Positions 24,975-33,665 of a DNA stretch of 36,295 nt are shown here, one piece after another (positions within the stretch are counted from its first letter, which is position 1; each line of letters begins with the position of its first letter). Below the pieces are notes generated by a model. The model worked only from the letters and a program-made list of their open reading frames with translations. It was not told where the DNA came from and made no database searches. A program made the position numbers and the translations under genes. This DNA comes from Candidatus Galloscillospira excrementipullorum (lineage in GTDB: Bacteria; Bacillota; Clostridia; Oscillospirales; Feifaniaceae), in the NCBI GenBank assembly GCA_018714125.1, contig DVNV01000055.1:1-36295 (forward strand), given 5' to 3'.

Positions 24975-25100
24975 GGCCCTCCCCTTCCGCCGGGAGGCGG
25001 TGCCGCCCCGGCGCGTTGTCCCGCGCGCAGGGCGGCGTCCGCCCCGTCCCCGGCACGCGGACACACGCCCCGCGCCCCGCGCGTTTTTGTCCTTTTAAGG

Positions 25101-25156
25101 CAAGCGATGCATCAAACAGCGCGGCATGGCCGCCCTCTGTCAGCTGCATCGCATTG
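25101..25156 (-). promoter_or_regulatory. Long three-step hairpin between khpA and rimM
   Basis: Nested inverted repeats pair 25104-25111 with 25145-25152 (GCGATGCA/TGCATCGC), 25116-25119 with 25137-25140 and 25121-25125 with 25129-25133. The outermost CAA/TTG adds three pairs across a bulged A. It starts six bases after the khpA stop and lies about 125 bases ahead of rimM. There is no T tract, so it is not a plain terminator. It may control mRNA stability or expression of rimM-trmD. Confidence 0.5.
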
Positions 25157-25162
25157 CACGGT

Positions 25163-25399
25163 TTATCCAACAATATCCACTTGGATTTTCTCGCCGGCCT
25201 TGGTCGCGGCGGCCTTCATGACCGAGCGGATGGCCTTGGCAATCCGCCCCTGCTTCCCGATGACACGCCCCATTTCCCCCTGTGCCACGCGCAGCTCGTA
25301 GAGCACCGTGCCGTCCTCCTTCGTGGAAACGGTGACGGACACCGCGTCAGGGTTGTTGACCAGATTCTTCGCCAGGCAAATTAAGAGTTCCTGTAACAT
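25163..25399 (-). CDS. khpA: KH-domain RNA-binding protein KhpA
   Basis: A 78-aa single KH domain protein (YlqC/KhpA). It works with KhpB/Jag as an RNA-binding complex linked to cell elongation and division in streptococci. The RNA-binding GxxG loop is GKQG in GRVIGKQGRIAKAIRSVMKAA, and the N-terminus (LQELLICLAKNLVNNPDAV) is typical. The ATG at 25399 has GGAGG ahead. It follows rpsP after 33 bases, the standard Firmicute order. Confidence 0.95.
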   Translation of the reverse strand: MLQELLICLAKNLVNNPDAVSVTVSTKEDGTVLYELRVAQGEMGRVIGKQGRIAKAIRSVMKAAATKAGEKIQVDIVG

Positions 25400-25432
25400 G
25401 GGGATTCCTCCACAAGCAACAATGGCGCCCGC

Positions 25433-25675
25433 TTAGAGAACACCGTTTTTCTTGAGCAGCGCCTTGACGGTGTCGGTCGGCTGCGCGCCGTTGCGGATCC
25501 AGGCCTGGACCTTCTCGGCGTCAACCTTGAACTCGCTGGGGCTGACCAGCGGATTGTAGGTGCCCAGCTCCTCGATGAAGCGCCCGTCTCTGGGATAGCG
25601 GGAGTCGGCCACGACCACTCTGTAGAAAGGATTTTTCTTGGCGCCCATGCGGCGCAGTCTGATTTTCACTGCCAT
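25433..25675 (-). CDS. rpsP: 30S ribosomal protein S16
   Basis: An 80-aa protein, full length for bacterial S16. It begins [20 protein letters not shown] and continues [20 protein letters not shown], both diagnostic. GAGGTGG lies six to seven bases before the ATG. It is separated from ffh by a 210-base hairpin-rich gap that may include a promoter or leader for rpsP; none is convincing. Confidence 0.98.
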   Translation of the reverse strand: MAVKIRLRRMGAKKNPFYRVVVADSRYPRDGRFIEELGTYNPLVSPSEFKVDAEKVQAWIRNGAQPTDTVKALLKKNGVL

Positions 25676-25885
25676 TGTTGTTCCACCTCAAACAAAAATA
25701 TTTTTTATTGTGTAAACTGCCTTCGGCTAATGGGTTGCTGTTTTTTGTGCCTTGGAATGAGGGAGGCCGCTTTTCCAAGGGAGGCACCCCCTTTGCGCGC
25801 CCCGCTTTGCTGCGGGCCGCCGGTGCCTTGCGGCCCTCTGTCAAAGGGCCTTTCCTGCGTGCGCCCTCCCGGGCTTTCCCCCGGC
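25676..25885 (-). other. Hairpin-rich gap between ffh and rpsP
   Basis: No gene is seen. On the minus strand the final ~50 bases before rpsP are AT-rich (25681-25720), a likely leader with possible TTTACA and TA-rich elements but no properly spaced promoter. The remainder carries at least four short GC hairpins, among them CCCGC/GCGGG (25801-25816), GGCCGC/GCGGCC (25816-25836) and GGCCCT/AGGGCC (25832-25850). The last belongs to the CCCTTT..AAAGGG-like family. Confidence 0.5.
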
Positions 25886-27223
25886 TTAAAAGGGGAATCG
25901 GATGGCGCCCCGGCGCTTTCCCTTGGCCAGGCCGCCGAGCTGCTTTGTCAGCGTGACAATCTGCTCAAACTGGCGCAGCAGGCGGTTGACGTCCTCCACT
26001 TTGACGCCGGCCCCCGCCGCGACGCGGCGCTTGCGGCTGGCCCCAAGGATTTCGGGATGGGCGCGCTCCTTTGGCGTCATGGAGGTGATGATGGCCTCCA
26101 CGCGCGCCAGCGCCTTCTCGTCAAACTCGGCGTCCTTGAGGGCCGAGGCCTTGACGCCCGGCATCATGGCCGCGAGCTGCTCCACGCCGCCCATCTGCTT
26201 CATCTGGCGCATCTGCTCCAAAAAGTCGTTCAAATCGAATTTCTGGGCGCGCAGCTTTTGCTCCATCTCCTGGGCCTTTTTCTCGTCAAAGGTCTGCTGC
26301 GCCTTTTCAATGAGCGTCAGCATGTCGCCCATGCCGAGGATGCGCGAGGCCATGCGGTCGGGGTGGAAGACCTCGATGTCCGAGAGCTTTTCCCCCGTTC
26401 CCACGAATTTGATGGGCTTTCCCGTGATGTGCTTGACCGAAAGGGCGGCGCCGCCGCGCGTGTCGCCGTCCATCTTGCTCATGACGATGCCCGTGATGTC
26501 GAGCAGCTCGTCAAAGCTCTTTGCCACGTTGACGGCATCCTGCCCCGTCATGGCATCGACCACCAGCAGAATCTCGGTGGGCGACACGGCCTCCTTGAGG
26601 CGCCTGAGCTCGTCCATGAGCGCCTCGTCAACATGCAGGCGGCCGGCGGTGTCCAGAAAGACCATGTCGTTGCCGTGCTTTTTGGCGTGTGCCACCGCGC
26701 GCTTTGCGATTTCCACCACGTCGGTCTCGCCCGGCTCGGCATACACCGGGACGCCCACGCCCTCGCCCACCACCTTGAGCTGGTCCACGGCGGCCGGACG
26801 GTAGACGTCGCAGGCGGCCAGCAGGGGCCGCTTGTTCTGCTGCCTGGCATACATGCCGGCCAGCTTGGCGGTGTTGGTGGTCTTTCCCGAGCCCTGCAGC
26901 CCCACCATCATGACAACGGTGGGCGGCGCGGAGGCGATTTTGAGCTTTGTGCTCTCGCCTCCCATGAGCTTGACAAGCTCCTCGTTGACAATCTTGATCA
27001 CCTGCTGGGCGGGCGTGAGGCTCTCAAGCACTTCGGCCCCCGTCGCCCGCTCGGTGACGGCGGCCACAAAGGCCTTGACCACCTTGACGTTGACGTCGGC
27101 CCCCAGCAGCACCAGGCGCACCTCGCGCATGGCCTCCTTGACGTCGGCCTCGGTCAGCTTGCCCTTGCCGCGCAGCCGCTTGAAGGCGGCCGACAGACGC
27201 TCAGACAGCGATTCAAACGCCAT
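25886..27223 (-). CDS. ffh: Signal recognition particle protein Ffh (SRP54)
   Basis: SRP GTPase that, with 4.5S/scRNA, targets nascent membrane and secreted proteins to FtsY. The 445-aa protein has the N domain (1-100), the G domain with P-loop GLQGSGKTT (108-116), DVYRPAAVDQL, DTAGRL, and SKMDGDTRGGAALS where TKxDGxxRGG is usual. A methionine-rich M domain follows (EQMRQMKQMGGVEQLAAMMPG). It ends with a basic tail. The start at 27223 overlaps ylxM by 11 bases and has a G-rich binding site. The ffh-rpsP neighbourhood is conserved in Firmicutes. Confidence 0.97.
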   Translation of the reverse strand: MAFESLSERLSAAFKRLRGKGKLTEADVKEAMREVRLVLLGADVNVKVVKAFVAAVTERATGAEVLESLTPAQQVIKIVNEELVKLMGGESTKLKIASAPPTVVMMVGLQGSGKTTNTAKLAGMYARQQNKRPLLAACDVYRPAAVDQLKVVGEGVGVPVYAEPGETDVVEIAKRAVAHAKKHGNDMVFLDTAGRLHVDEALMDELRRLKEAVSPTEILLVVDAMTGQDAVNVAKSFDELLDITGIVMSKMDGDTRGGAALSVKHITGKPIKFVGTGEKLSDIEVFHPDRMASRILGMGDMLTLIEKAQQTFDEKKAQEMEQKLRAQKFDLNDFLEQMRQMKQMGGVEQLAAMMPGVKASALKDAEFDEKALARVEAIITSMTPKERAHPEILGASRKRRVAAGAGVKVEDVNRLLRQFEQIVTLTKQLGGLAKGKRRGAIRFPF

Positions 27224-27611
27224 TTGCCGCCCCCCCTTCCTGCGCCTTGGCGCCCGTGAGGCAGGCCGCCTCGCGCACGCGCCGGCTCAAATCGGCCAGA
27301 GGCTTGACATAGACGTTGTCGGCAGCATAGCGCTCAAGCTCCTCCGACAGCGACACCACGTCCTCCAGCGCCTGCTCCAGCGCCCGGATGCGCGCCATGA
27401 GGCCGAGCTTTTGCTCCATTTCGAGCAGCTGCGCCTCGCCGCGCTTGATGCTGTCGCGCACACCCTGGCGCGTGATGCCGGCATGCTCGGATATCTCGGC
27501 CAGCGACAGGTCCTCGTTGTAATAGAGGTCGACCACCTCACGCTGCTTTTCGGTCAGCATCCCGCCGTAGTAGTCAAGCAGATAGGCAACTTCCAGATTC
27601 TTTTCGTGCAT
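27213..27611 (-). CDS. ylxM: YlxM-like SRP-associated HTH protein
   Basis: A 132-aa protein of the YlxM/p13 family (UPF0122), with a sigma-70 region-4-like helix-turn-helix: LTEKQREVVDLYYNEDLSLA, then EISEHAGITRQGVRDSIKR. A coiled-coil tail follows. In streptococci YlxM binds SRP components and modulates Ffh GTPase activity; a DNA-binding role is also conceivable because of the HTH. The ATG at 27611 has AAGGAGGG upstream; it overlaps ffh. A strong promoter and a palindrome lie directly ahead. Confidence 0.92.
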   Translation of the reverse strand: MHEKNLEVAYLLDYYGGMLTEKQREVVDLYYNEDLSLAEISEHAGITRQGVRDSIKRGEAQLLEMEQKLGLMARIRALEQALEDVVSLSEELERYAADNVYVKPLADLSRRVREAACLTGAKAQEGGAANGV

Positions 27612-27630
27612 GGTCAACCCTCCTTTTTGT

Positions 27631-27649
27631 GTAAAGCGTTTTGCTTTAC
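27631..27649. promoter_or_regulatory. Palindrome in the ylxM-ffh leader
   Basis: GTAAAGC (27631-27637) and GCTTTAC (27643-27649) form a perfect 7-bp dyad around 5 bases, starting a few bases after the predicted transcription start. It could be an operator for an HTH protein or a 5' hairpin protecting the mRNA. YlxM itself has an HTH and is an obvious candidate ligand, but this is inference. Confidence 0.6.
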
Positions 27650-27659
27650 AACTTTGCTT

Positions 27660-27688
27660 ATTATACCCGAAAGAGGCGGGGAAGTCAA
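27660..27688 (-). promoter_or_regulatory. Sigma-A promoter of the ylxM-ffh operon
   Basis: Minus strand: TTGACT (27683-27688), a 17-base spacer and a perfect TATAAT (27660-27665). This is the best promoter in the window; the start should be near 27653, about 42 bases before the ylxM ATG. It probably drives ylxM through trmD. Confidence 0.92.
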
Positions 27689-27713
27689 GGGCGTTTTGCA
27701 CAAAAAGCTCATG

Positions 27714-27741
27714 AAAAAAGACGTCTCTTGGACGTCTTTTT
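27714..27741 (-). terminator. Bidirectional-looking terminator after the GtrA gene
   Basis: AAAAAGACGTC (ending 27725) pairs with GACGTCTTTTT (27731-27741) around TCTTG, with a T run on either strand. It ends the GtrA-like gene and insulates the ylxM promoter 26 bases further on. Confidence 0.85.
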
Positions 27742-27755
27742 CCGTCGGCCGGGTT

Positions 27756-28214
27756 TCAGCCCTCCTGCCGGCGGGCGGTGTGTTTTTCCCGAAAGATGAG
27801 AAAGCGGCTGATGAGGTAATTCCAGAGAAAAATCATGCCCATCACGGCGATTTTGCACAAAGGCAGGGGCAGGCCCAGCCGCTCGGTGAGCTGCCCCATG
27901 ACAAAGCTGGACAAAAAGATGTTGAAGGTCATGAGGGCGGCGTAGCCCGCCGCCTGATGCCAGAAGCGGCCCGGGGAGCGAAAGCTCCAGCTCCGGTTGA
28001 GCAGAAAGCAGTAGGCCGCCCCCACCAGCATTCCGGCGGCGTTGGCGGCGCCCCGGGCAAGGGAGGGCACCAGGCCGCGCATGGCCTGATGGCTGAGCAA
28101 AAAGACCAAAAAGTCCACTGCGGCGCCGCTCGCGCCCACCAAAACATAGCGCAGGAAGCTCCACTGAAGCAGCCTGCGCCAAAGCGGCTGCTCCTGCTGC
28201 GGCTGTTTTGTCAT
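27756..28214 (-). CDS. GtrA-like polytopic membrane protein
   Basis: A 152-aa protein with four membrane helices and the GtrA-family pattern FLRYVLVGASGAAVDFLVF, then FLLNRSWSF and FLWNYLISRFLIF. GtrA-like proteins are associated with moving or attaching lipid-linked sugars for surface polysaccharides; substrates are rarely known. The ATG at 28214 has AAAGGAGG nine bases upstream and is preferred over a TTG eight codons earlier. It stands alone, bounded by a hairpin-rich 333-base gap upstream and a strong terminator downstream, so its transcription start is unknown. Confidence 0.88.
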   Translation of the reverse strand: MTKQPQQEQPLWRRLLQWSFLRYVLVGASGAAVDFLVFLLSHQAMRGLVPSLARGAANAAGMLVGAAYCFLLNRSWSFRSPGRFWHQAAGYAALMTFNIFLSSFVMGQLTERLGLPLPLCKIAVMGMIFLWNYLISRFLIFREKHTARRQEG

Positions 28215-28547
28215 GTCCTCAGCCCTCCTTTGCCCCAAAAGGCCTCCTCTTTTTTTGCCTGCACTTCCTTAAGTTAGGGGCAGGCTCCCCTTCCCTCCCG
28301 GGGAGAGGGCGGCCTTTGCCCTGGCTTTGCCGCCCCGGAAGAAAAAGCGCGCACGCCCTCTTTTTTTGCAACGTGCAAACCGCCTCCCGCACGCCGCTCG
28401 GGACGTGCGGGAGGCGGTGGGTTTCCCGATTGCGGGCGGCGTCCCCTGCGCGCCGCACCCTAAGGCCGCGCGCAGGGGCGGGGGAACAGTGGTCCCGGCC
28501 CCCGGCCGGCGCACGGGCGCAGCCGTGCCCGCCGTTCCGGCGCCGTG
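28215..28547. other. 333-base gene-free region with long hairpins
   Basis: No coding sequence is credible. It contains a 15-bp perfect stem with a 10-base loop (28379-28393 with 28404-28418), an 11-bp perfect stem (28443-28453 with 28468-28478) and a 6-bp GCACGG/CCGTGC stem near 28513-28530. These may include the end of the upstream fumarylacetoacetase-family transcript, but neither long stem is followed on the minus strand by a T tract. Confidence 0.6.
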
Positions 28548-29423
28548 TTACACCAGCACGTTGCGCAGCTTGCCGATGCCCTCGATTTCCACGACCACCT
28601 CGTCGCCCGGCTTGAGCCAGGGCTTCTTGTCGGGGTCGAGCTTCATGCCGCTGATGACGCCGGCGCAGGTGCCGGTGAAAATCAAATCGCCCGGCTTCAT
28701 GGTGACAAACTGGGAGATGTAGCTGACCAGGGTGGGGATGTCAAAAATCAGGTCGTTGGTGTTGGAGTTTTGGCGCAGCTCGCCGTTGCACCACAGGCGG
28801 ATGGGCATGTTGCCGCCGTCGATGGCGTCCTTGGTGACAATGCAGGGGCCCACGGGGCCGAACTTGTCGGGCGACTTGCCGATCAGCCACTGGCTGACCC
28901 TGCCCTGCTGCTCGCGGGCGGTGAGGTCGTTGCCCACGGTGTAGCCGTAGACATAGTCCATGGCCTGCTCCTTGGAGACGCATTTGGCCTCCTTGCCGAT
29001 GACGATGACCATTTCGGCCTCATAGTCAAAGCGGCTGCCCGCCTTGGGCAGGGGGATTTCCTCGTTGTGGGCGGCAAGGGCCGTGTTGAACTTGCTGAAG
29101 ACTTCGGGCACCACGGGCAGGCGCCCGCTGCCCTCCATGGCGTGGGCCAGATAGTTGAGGCCGATGCAGAAAATCTTTTCGGGCTTTGTGACAACGGGGG
29201 CATAGGTCAGCTCCTCGAGCTTTTTCTTGGGGGCCGTTTTGGCAATCTCCTCGGCCTTCTTCTTGCCCTCTTCGCCTGCTGCGATGAGCGTCTCCATGGT
29301 GCCAAGCGCCTTGCAGTCCTCACAGCCGCACGCCTTGACGGCGGCCGTCAAATCCGCAACGCCCTGCTCGGTGATGACGCCGACGTGAACTTCGCCGTCC
29401 TGCCAGAAATTCATGAGTTTCAT
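28548..29423 (-). CDS. Fumarylacetoacetate hydrolase (FAH) family enzyme
   Basis: A 291-aa member of the FAH superfamily, cytoplasmic metal-dependent enzymes that cleave or isomerise beta-dicarbonyl acids (acylpyruvase, HHDD isomerase, ureidoglycolate lyase and oxaloacetate decarboxylase activities). The catalytic core is clear: IFCIGLNYLAHAMEG, metal-binding Glu residues in FDYEAEMVIVIGKEA, NDLTARE, the FGPVGPCIVTKD segment, and LIFTGTCAGV. The about 75-residue N-terminal domain is Lys/Glu-rich. Substrate cannot be assigned from sequence. The ATG at 29423 has GGAGG 12 bases upstream. No catabolic partner genes lie next to it. Confidence 0.92.
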   Translation of the reverse strand: MKLMNFWQDGEVHVGVITEQGVADLTAAVKACGCEDCKALGTMETLIAAGEEGKKKAEEIAKTAPKKKLEELTYAPVVTKPEKIFCIGLNYLAHAMEGSGRLPVVPEVFSKFNTALAAHNEEIPLPKAGSRFDYEAEMVIVIGKEAKCVSKEQAMDYVYGYTVGNDLTAREQQGRVSQWLIGKSPDKFGPVGPCIVTKDAIDGGNMPIRLWCNGELRQNSNTNDLIFDIPTLVSYISQFVTMKPGDLIFTGTCAGVISGMKLDPDKKPWLKPGDEVVVEIEGIGKLRNVLV

Positions 29424-29600
29424 GGGGGGGAAACGCCTCCTTTATTGTTTTGTCATTCGTTTTGGTATGGCATCGTATCGGGCTGCTCCGGGGGTTTGCG
29501 GAAAAGGGGCGTCAAAAGCCTGGAGGCCTGCCCGTGGCGGCCTCTTGCCGGTGCAGGCAGCTCCTCGCCTCGCGGCAGCTCTTCCCCATGGCGCCAAAGG

Positions 29601-29620
29601 CCCCCTTCACACAGAGGGGG
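29601..29620. repeat. Intergenic palindrome of the CCCTTT..AAAGGG family
   Basis: CCCCCT (29601-29606) pairs with AGGGGG (29615-29620). The same G run can pair instead with TCCCCC at 29627-29632, so two mutually exclusive stems exist. It lies in the 267-base gap between the nitroreductase-like and FAH genes. Confidence 0.5.
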
Positions 29621-29642
29621 ACTCTCTCCCCCTGCACAAAGA

Positions 29643-29661
29643 CCCGCCCGCCTCGGGCGGG
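29643..29661 (-). terminator. Probable terminator after the nitroreductase-like gene
   Basis: An 8-bp perfect stem CCCGCCCG/CGGGCGGG with a 3-base loop, 29 bases after the stop codon. On the minus strand it is followed by TCTTTGT, a weak T tract; on the plus strand by CTTTTG. Confidence 0.6.
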
Positions 29662-29690
29662 CTTTTGAGGGGCGCCGCAGCCTTCCTGCC

Positions 29691-30203
29691 TTACCATCGG
29701 TCGGCATGCACGCGCGAGGGCTCATACCGGCCCCTGGGCTCGGGGTGCTCGGCCGGCTCGCCCACGCAGATGAGCCCGAAGGGCACCACGTCCTGCGGCG
29801 TGCCGACCACCTGCGCCACGCGGCCCACCATGCCCTCGTCGGGGTAAACGCCGCACCACACGGCGCCCAGCCCCATGGCCGTCGCCGTCAGCCAGATGCT
29901 CATGGCCACGGCGCCGCAGTCCTGCGGGAAAAATCCGGGGCAGATTTCCTGACGTCCCGGCAGGGCGCAAATGACAATCACGGCGCCGGCCTGCGCGGCC
30001 ATGCCGGTGTATTTCCCGCAGGCCGCAATGCGCGCAAGCTGCTCCTTGTCGCGCACCACCACAAACTCCCAGGGCCGGCAGTCGCAGGCCGAGGGGGTGG
30101 CCATGGCGGCCTCCATCAGGTGCCTCACCTGCTCGTCGGTCAGGGGCTTGCCGGTGTAGCGGCGCACGCTGCGCCTGGTTCGAACGGCCTCGTCCAGTGT
30201 CAT
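29691..30203 (-). CDS. Nitroreductase-fold FMN protein
   Basis: A 170-aa flavoprotein of the nitroreductase family, probably dimeric and using NAD(P)H to reduce an unknown substrate. Diagnostic features are the N-terminal FMN-binding TRRSVRRYTGKPL (8-20), ATPSACDCRPWEFVVV, the middle IWLTATAMGLGAVWCGVYP, and a C-terminal VPFGLICVGEPAE. The ATG at 30203 has AAAAGGAG ahead; a start 18 codons earlier would add a non-homologous stretch. It has its own promoter (30273-30301) and probable terminator, so it is likely monocistronic. Confidence 0.92.
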   Translation of the reverse strand: MTLDEAVRTRRSVRRYTGKPLTDEQVRHLMEAAMATPSACDCRPWEFVVVRDKEQLARIAACGKYTGMAAQAGAVIVICALPGRQEICPGFFPQDCGAVAMSIWLTATAMGLGAVWCGVYPDEGMVGRVAQVVGTPQDVVPFGLICVGEPAEHPEPRGRYEPSRVHADRW

Positions 30204-30272
30204 GACAGCATCTCCTTTTTGCCGCTTGTCCGCCGCCAATGCAAGAGCGCGGCGCACAAGGCTCTTTTTTCC

Positions 30273-30301
30273 AATATATCACATGCCCCTCCCGATTGCA
30301 A
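30273..30301 (-). promoter_or_regulatory. Sigma-A promoter of the nitroreductase-like gene
   Basis: Minus strand: TTGCAA (30296-30301), a 17-base spacer ending TGA, and TATATT (30273-30278), an extended -10 promoter. The leader is about 65 bases. Confidence 0.8.
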
Positions 30302-30333
30302 GGGCGCGCACAGGCCCTGCGGCCGCTCGCCGC

Positions 30334-31527
30334 TTAGGGGCGCACCCCGCTTTCGGCGCCCGCCTGCACGGGGGGCTTTTTGGCGTCGGGCACAAAATAG
30401 GAGGCAGCGCCCGCCACCGCCGCCATGCCAATCAGAATCCAGAGCACCCGCTCCACACCGGCCCCGTCTGCAATCTTGCCCAAAAAGGGAGAGACCACGC
30501 CGCCAAAGCTGCCGGCCAGGCCCATCGTGATGCCCGAGGACAGCCCCAGATGGTTGGGCACGAATTTCTGGCCCAGCGTCACCGAGGGGCTGTAGGCCAG
30601 ATTGAGGGCGGCGGCGGCGGGCACCAGCAGCAGGGTGGAGAGCAGCACCGAGCGCGACAGCGTGACGCTCAGCAGGCAAAGGGGCAGCACCGTCAGCCCC
30701 GCGCGGATGACCCTGTTGCAGCCCAGGACGTCGGCCATGCGGCCGCCGACCAGCGTTGCCACGGCGCCCGACAGCGCCAAAACGGTGGTCACGCTGCCCG
30801 AAACCTGCTCCGACTGCATGAGCACCCCCTGCCAGAACAGAGGCAAAAAGGTGCTCATGCCGGTGGCGATGGTCGAGCGCAAAAACACAACGCCGGTCAG
30901 CTTTGCAAAGGATTTCCAGTCGTCCCTTTGCCCTGCGGCGGCGGCCGCAGCCGTCTCGCGGCCGCCCTGCGCGGCAAATTCGGCGAAGCGGCCGTGCTGC
31001 GTCACCATGAAAAGGGTCATGGCCACGGCCGGCAGCGCCAGCACCGCCGTGCCCCTGACGCCGAACACGGTCATGCCCCAGACCACCAAAACGGGGCCCA
31101 GCGCGCCCCCCATGTTGCCGCCCACCGAGAAGTTGCTGATGCCCTTTCCCTTGGCCTCGCCCGCCACATAGTTTGCCATGCGGCCTGCGTCTGGGTGGAA
31201 GAGGGCCGAGCCGATGCCGGTCAGCATGACGGCGGCAAACATGGCCGGATAGCTGTCGAGAAAGCCCAGCATGGACACGCCGCAGCCCGACAGCAGGATG
31301 CCAAGCGACATAAGCCAGGGGCGCGACGTCCTGTCGGCCATCGAGCCGAAGAGCGGCTGGATAAGCGAGCCCACGCTGCTCAGCGCAAAGGTCAGCCCGG
31401 CGGCCGCCTCATAGGTGATGCCCCTGTCCGCCACCAGGAAGGGCAAAATGGCGGGCAGCGCCCCGCCCCCCAAGTCGGCGCACAGGTGCCCAAGCATGAT
31501 AATATAGCTGTAACGCTCCTTTTTCAC
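30334..31527 (-). CDS. MFS transporter, Fsr-like
   Basis: A 397-aa major facilitator protein with about 12 membrane helices. It begins LGHLCADLGGGALPAILPFL and has GSMADRTSRPWLMSLGILLS (motif A region) and ALFHPDAGRMANYVAGE with FSVGGNMGGALGPVL. These match the fosmidomycin-resistance (Fsr) subfamily of drug-proton antiporters. The real substrate is unknown. A GTG start is used at 31527; the binding site is weak (AAGG about seven bases ahead). It follows the ABC-F gene after 126 hairpin-rich bases. Confidence 0.9.
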   Translation of the reverse strand: MKKERYSYIIMLGHLCADLGGGALPAILPFLVADRGITYEAAAGLTFALSSVGSLIQPLFGSMADRTSRPWLMSLGILLSGCGVSMLGFLDSYPAMFAAVMLTGIGSALFHPDAGRMANYVAGEAKGKGISNFSVGGNMGGALGPVLVVWGMTVFGVRGTAVLALPAVAMTLFMVTQHGRFAEFAAQGGRETAAAAAAGQRDDWKSFAKLTGVVFLRSTIATGMSTFLPLFWQGVLMQSEQVSGSVTTVLALSGAVATLVGGRMADVLGCNRVIRAGLTVLPLCLLSVTLSRSVLLSTLLLVPAAAALNLAYSPSVTLGQKFVPNHLGLSSGITMGLAGSFGGVVSPFLGKIADGAGVERVLWILIGMAAVAGAASYFVPDAKKPPVQAGAESGVRP

Positions 31528-31571
31528 GGTGTTGCCTTGTCCCCTTTCCCCCTGCGGCGCCGGCTTGTCCC

Positions 31572-31597
31572 CCTTTGCCCTTTGCGAAGGGCAAAGG
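31572..31597. repeat. 11-bp perfect hairpin between ABC-F and MFS genes
   Basis: CCTTTGCCCTT (31572-31582) pairs with AAGGGCAAAGG (31587-31597) around TGCG. It is followed by a CCCGCC/GGCGGG stem. There is no T tract on the minus strand, so termination is doubtful; it belongs with the other intergenic palindromes. Confidence 0.6.
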
Positions 31598-31653
31598 CCC
31601 CCCCTCCCGCCGGACGGGCGGGGCGGGGGCGGGGCGCCCTGTGCGCGCGCAGG

Positions 31654-33612
<1,959 letters not shown>

Positions 33613-33665
33613 GTCGTTATCCGTAGTCCCTTTGTTTTTCCTTTCTCATTTGCGGCTTCTCCCCC

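Noticed and set aside
24481-25173. Minus-strand open frame overlapping rimM in another frame, starting just after khpA
   Set aside because: It covers the hairpin and the whole of rimM out of frame, with Arg/Gly-rich low-complexity translation and no homology signal.
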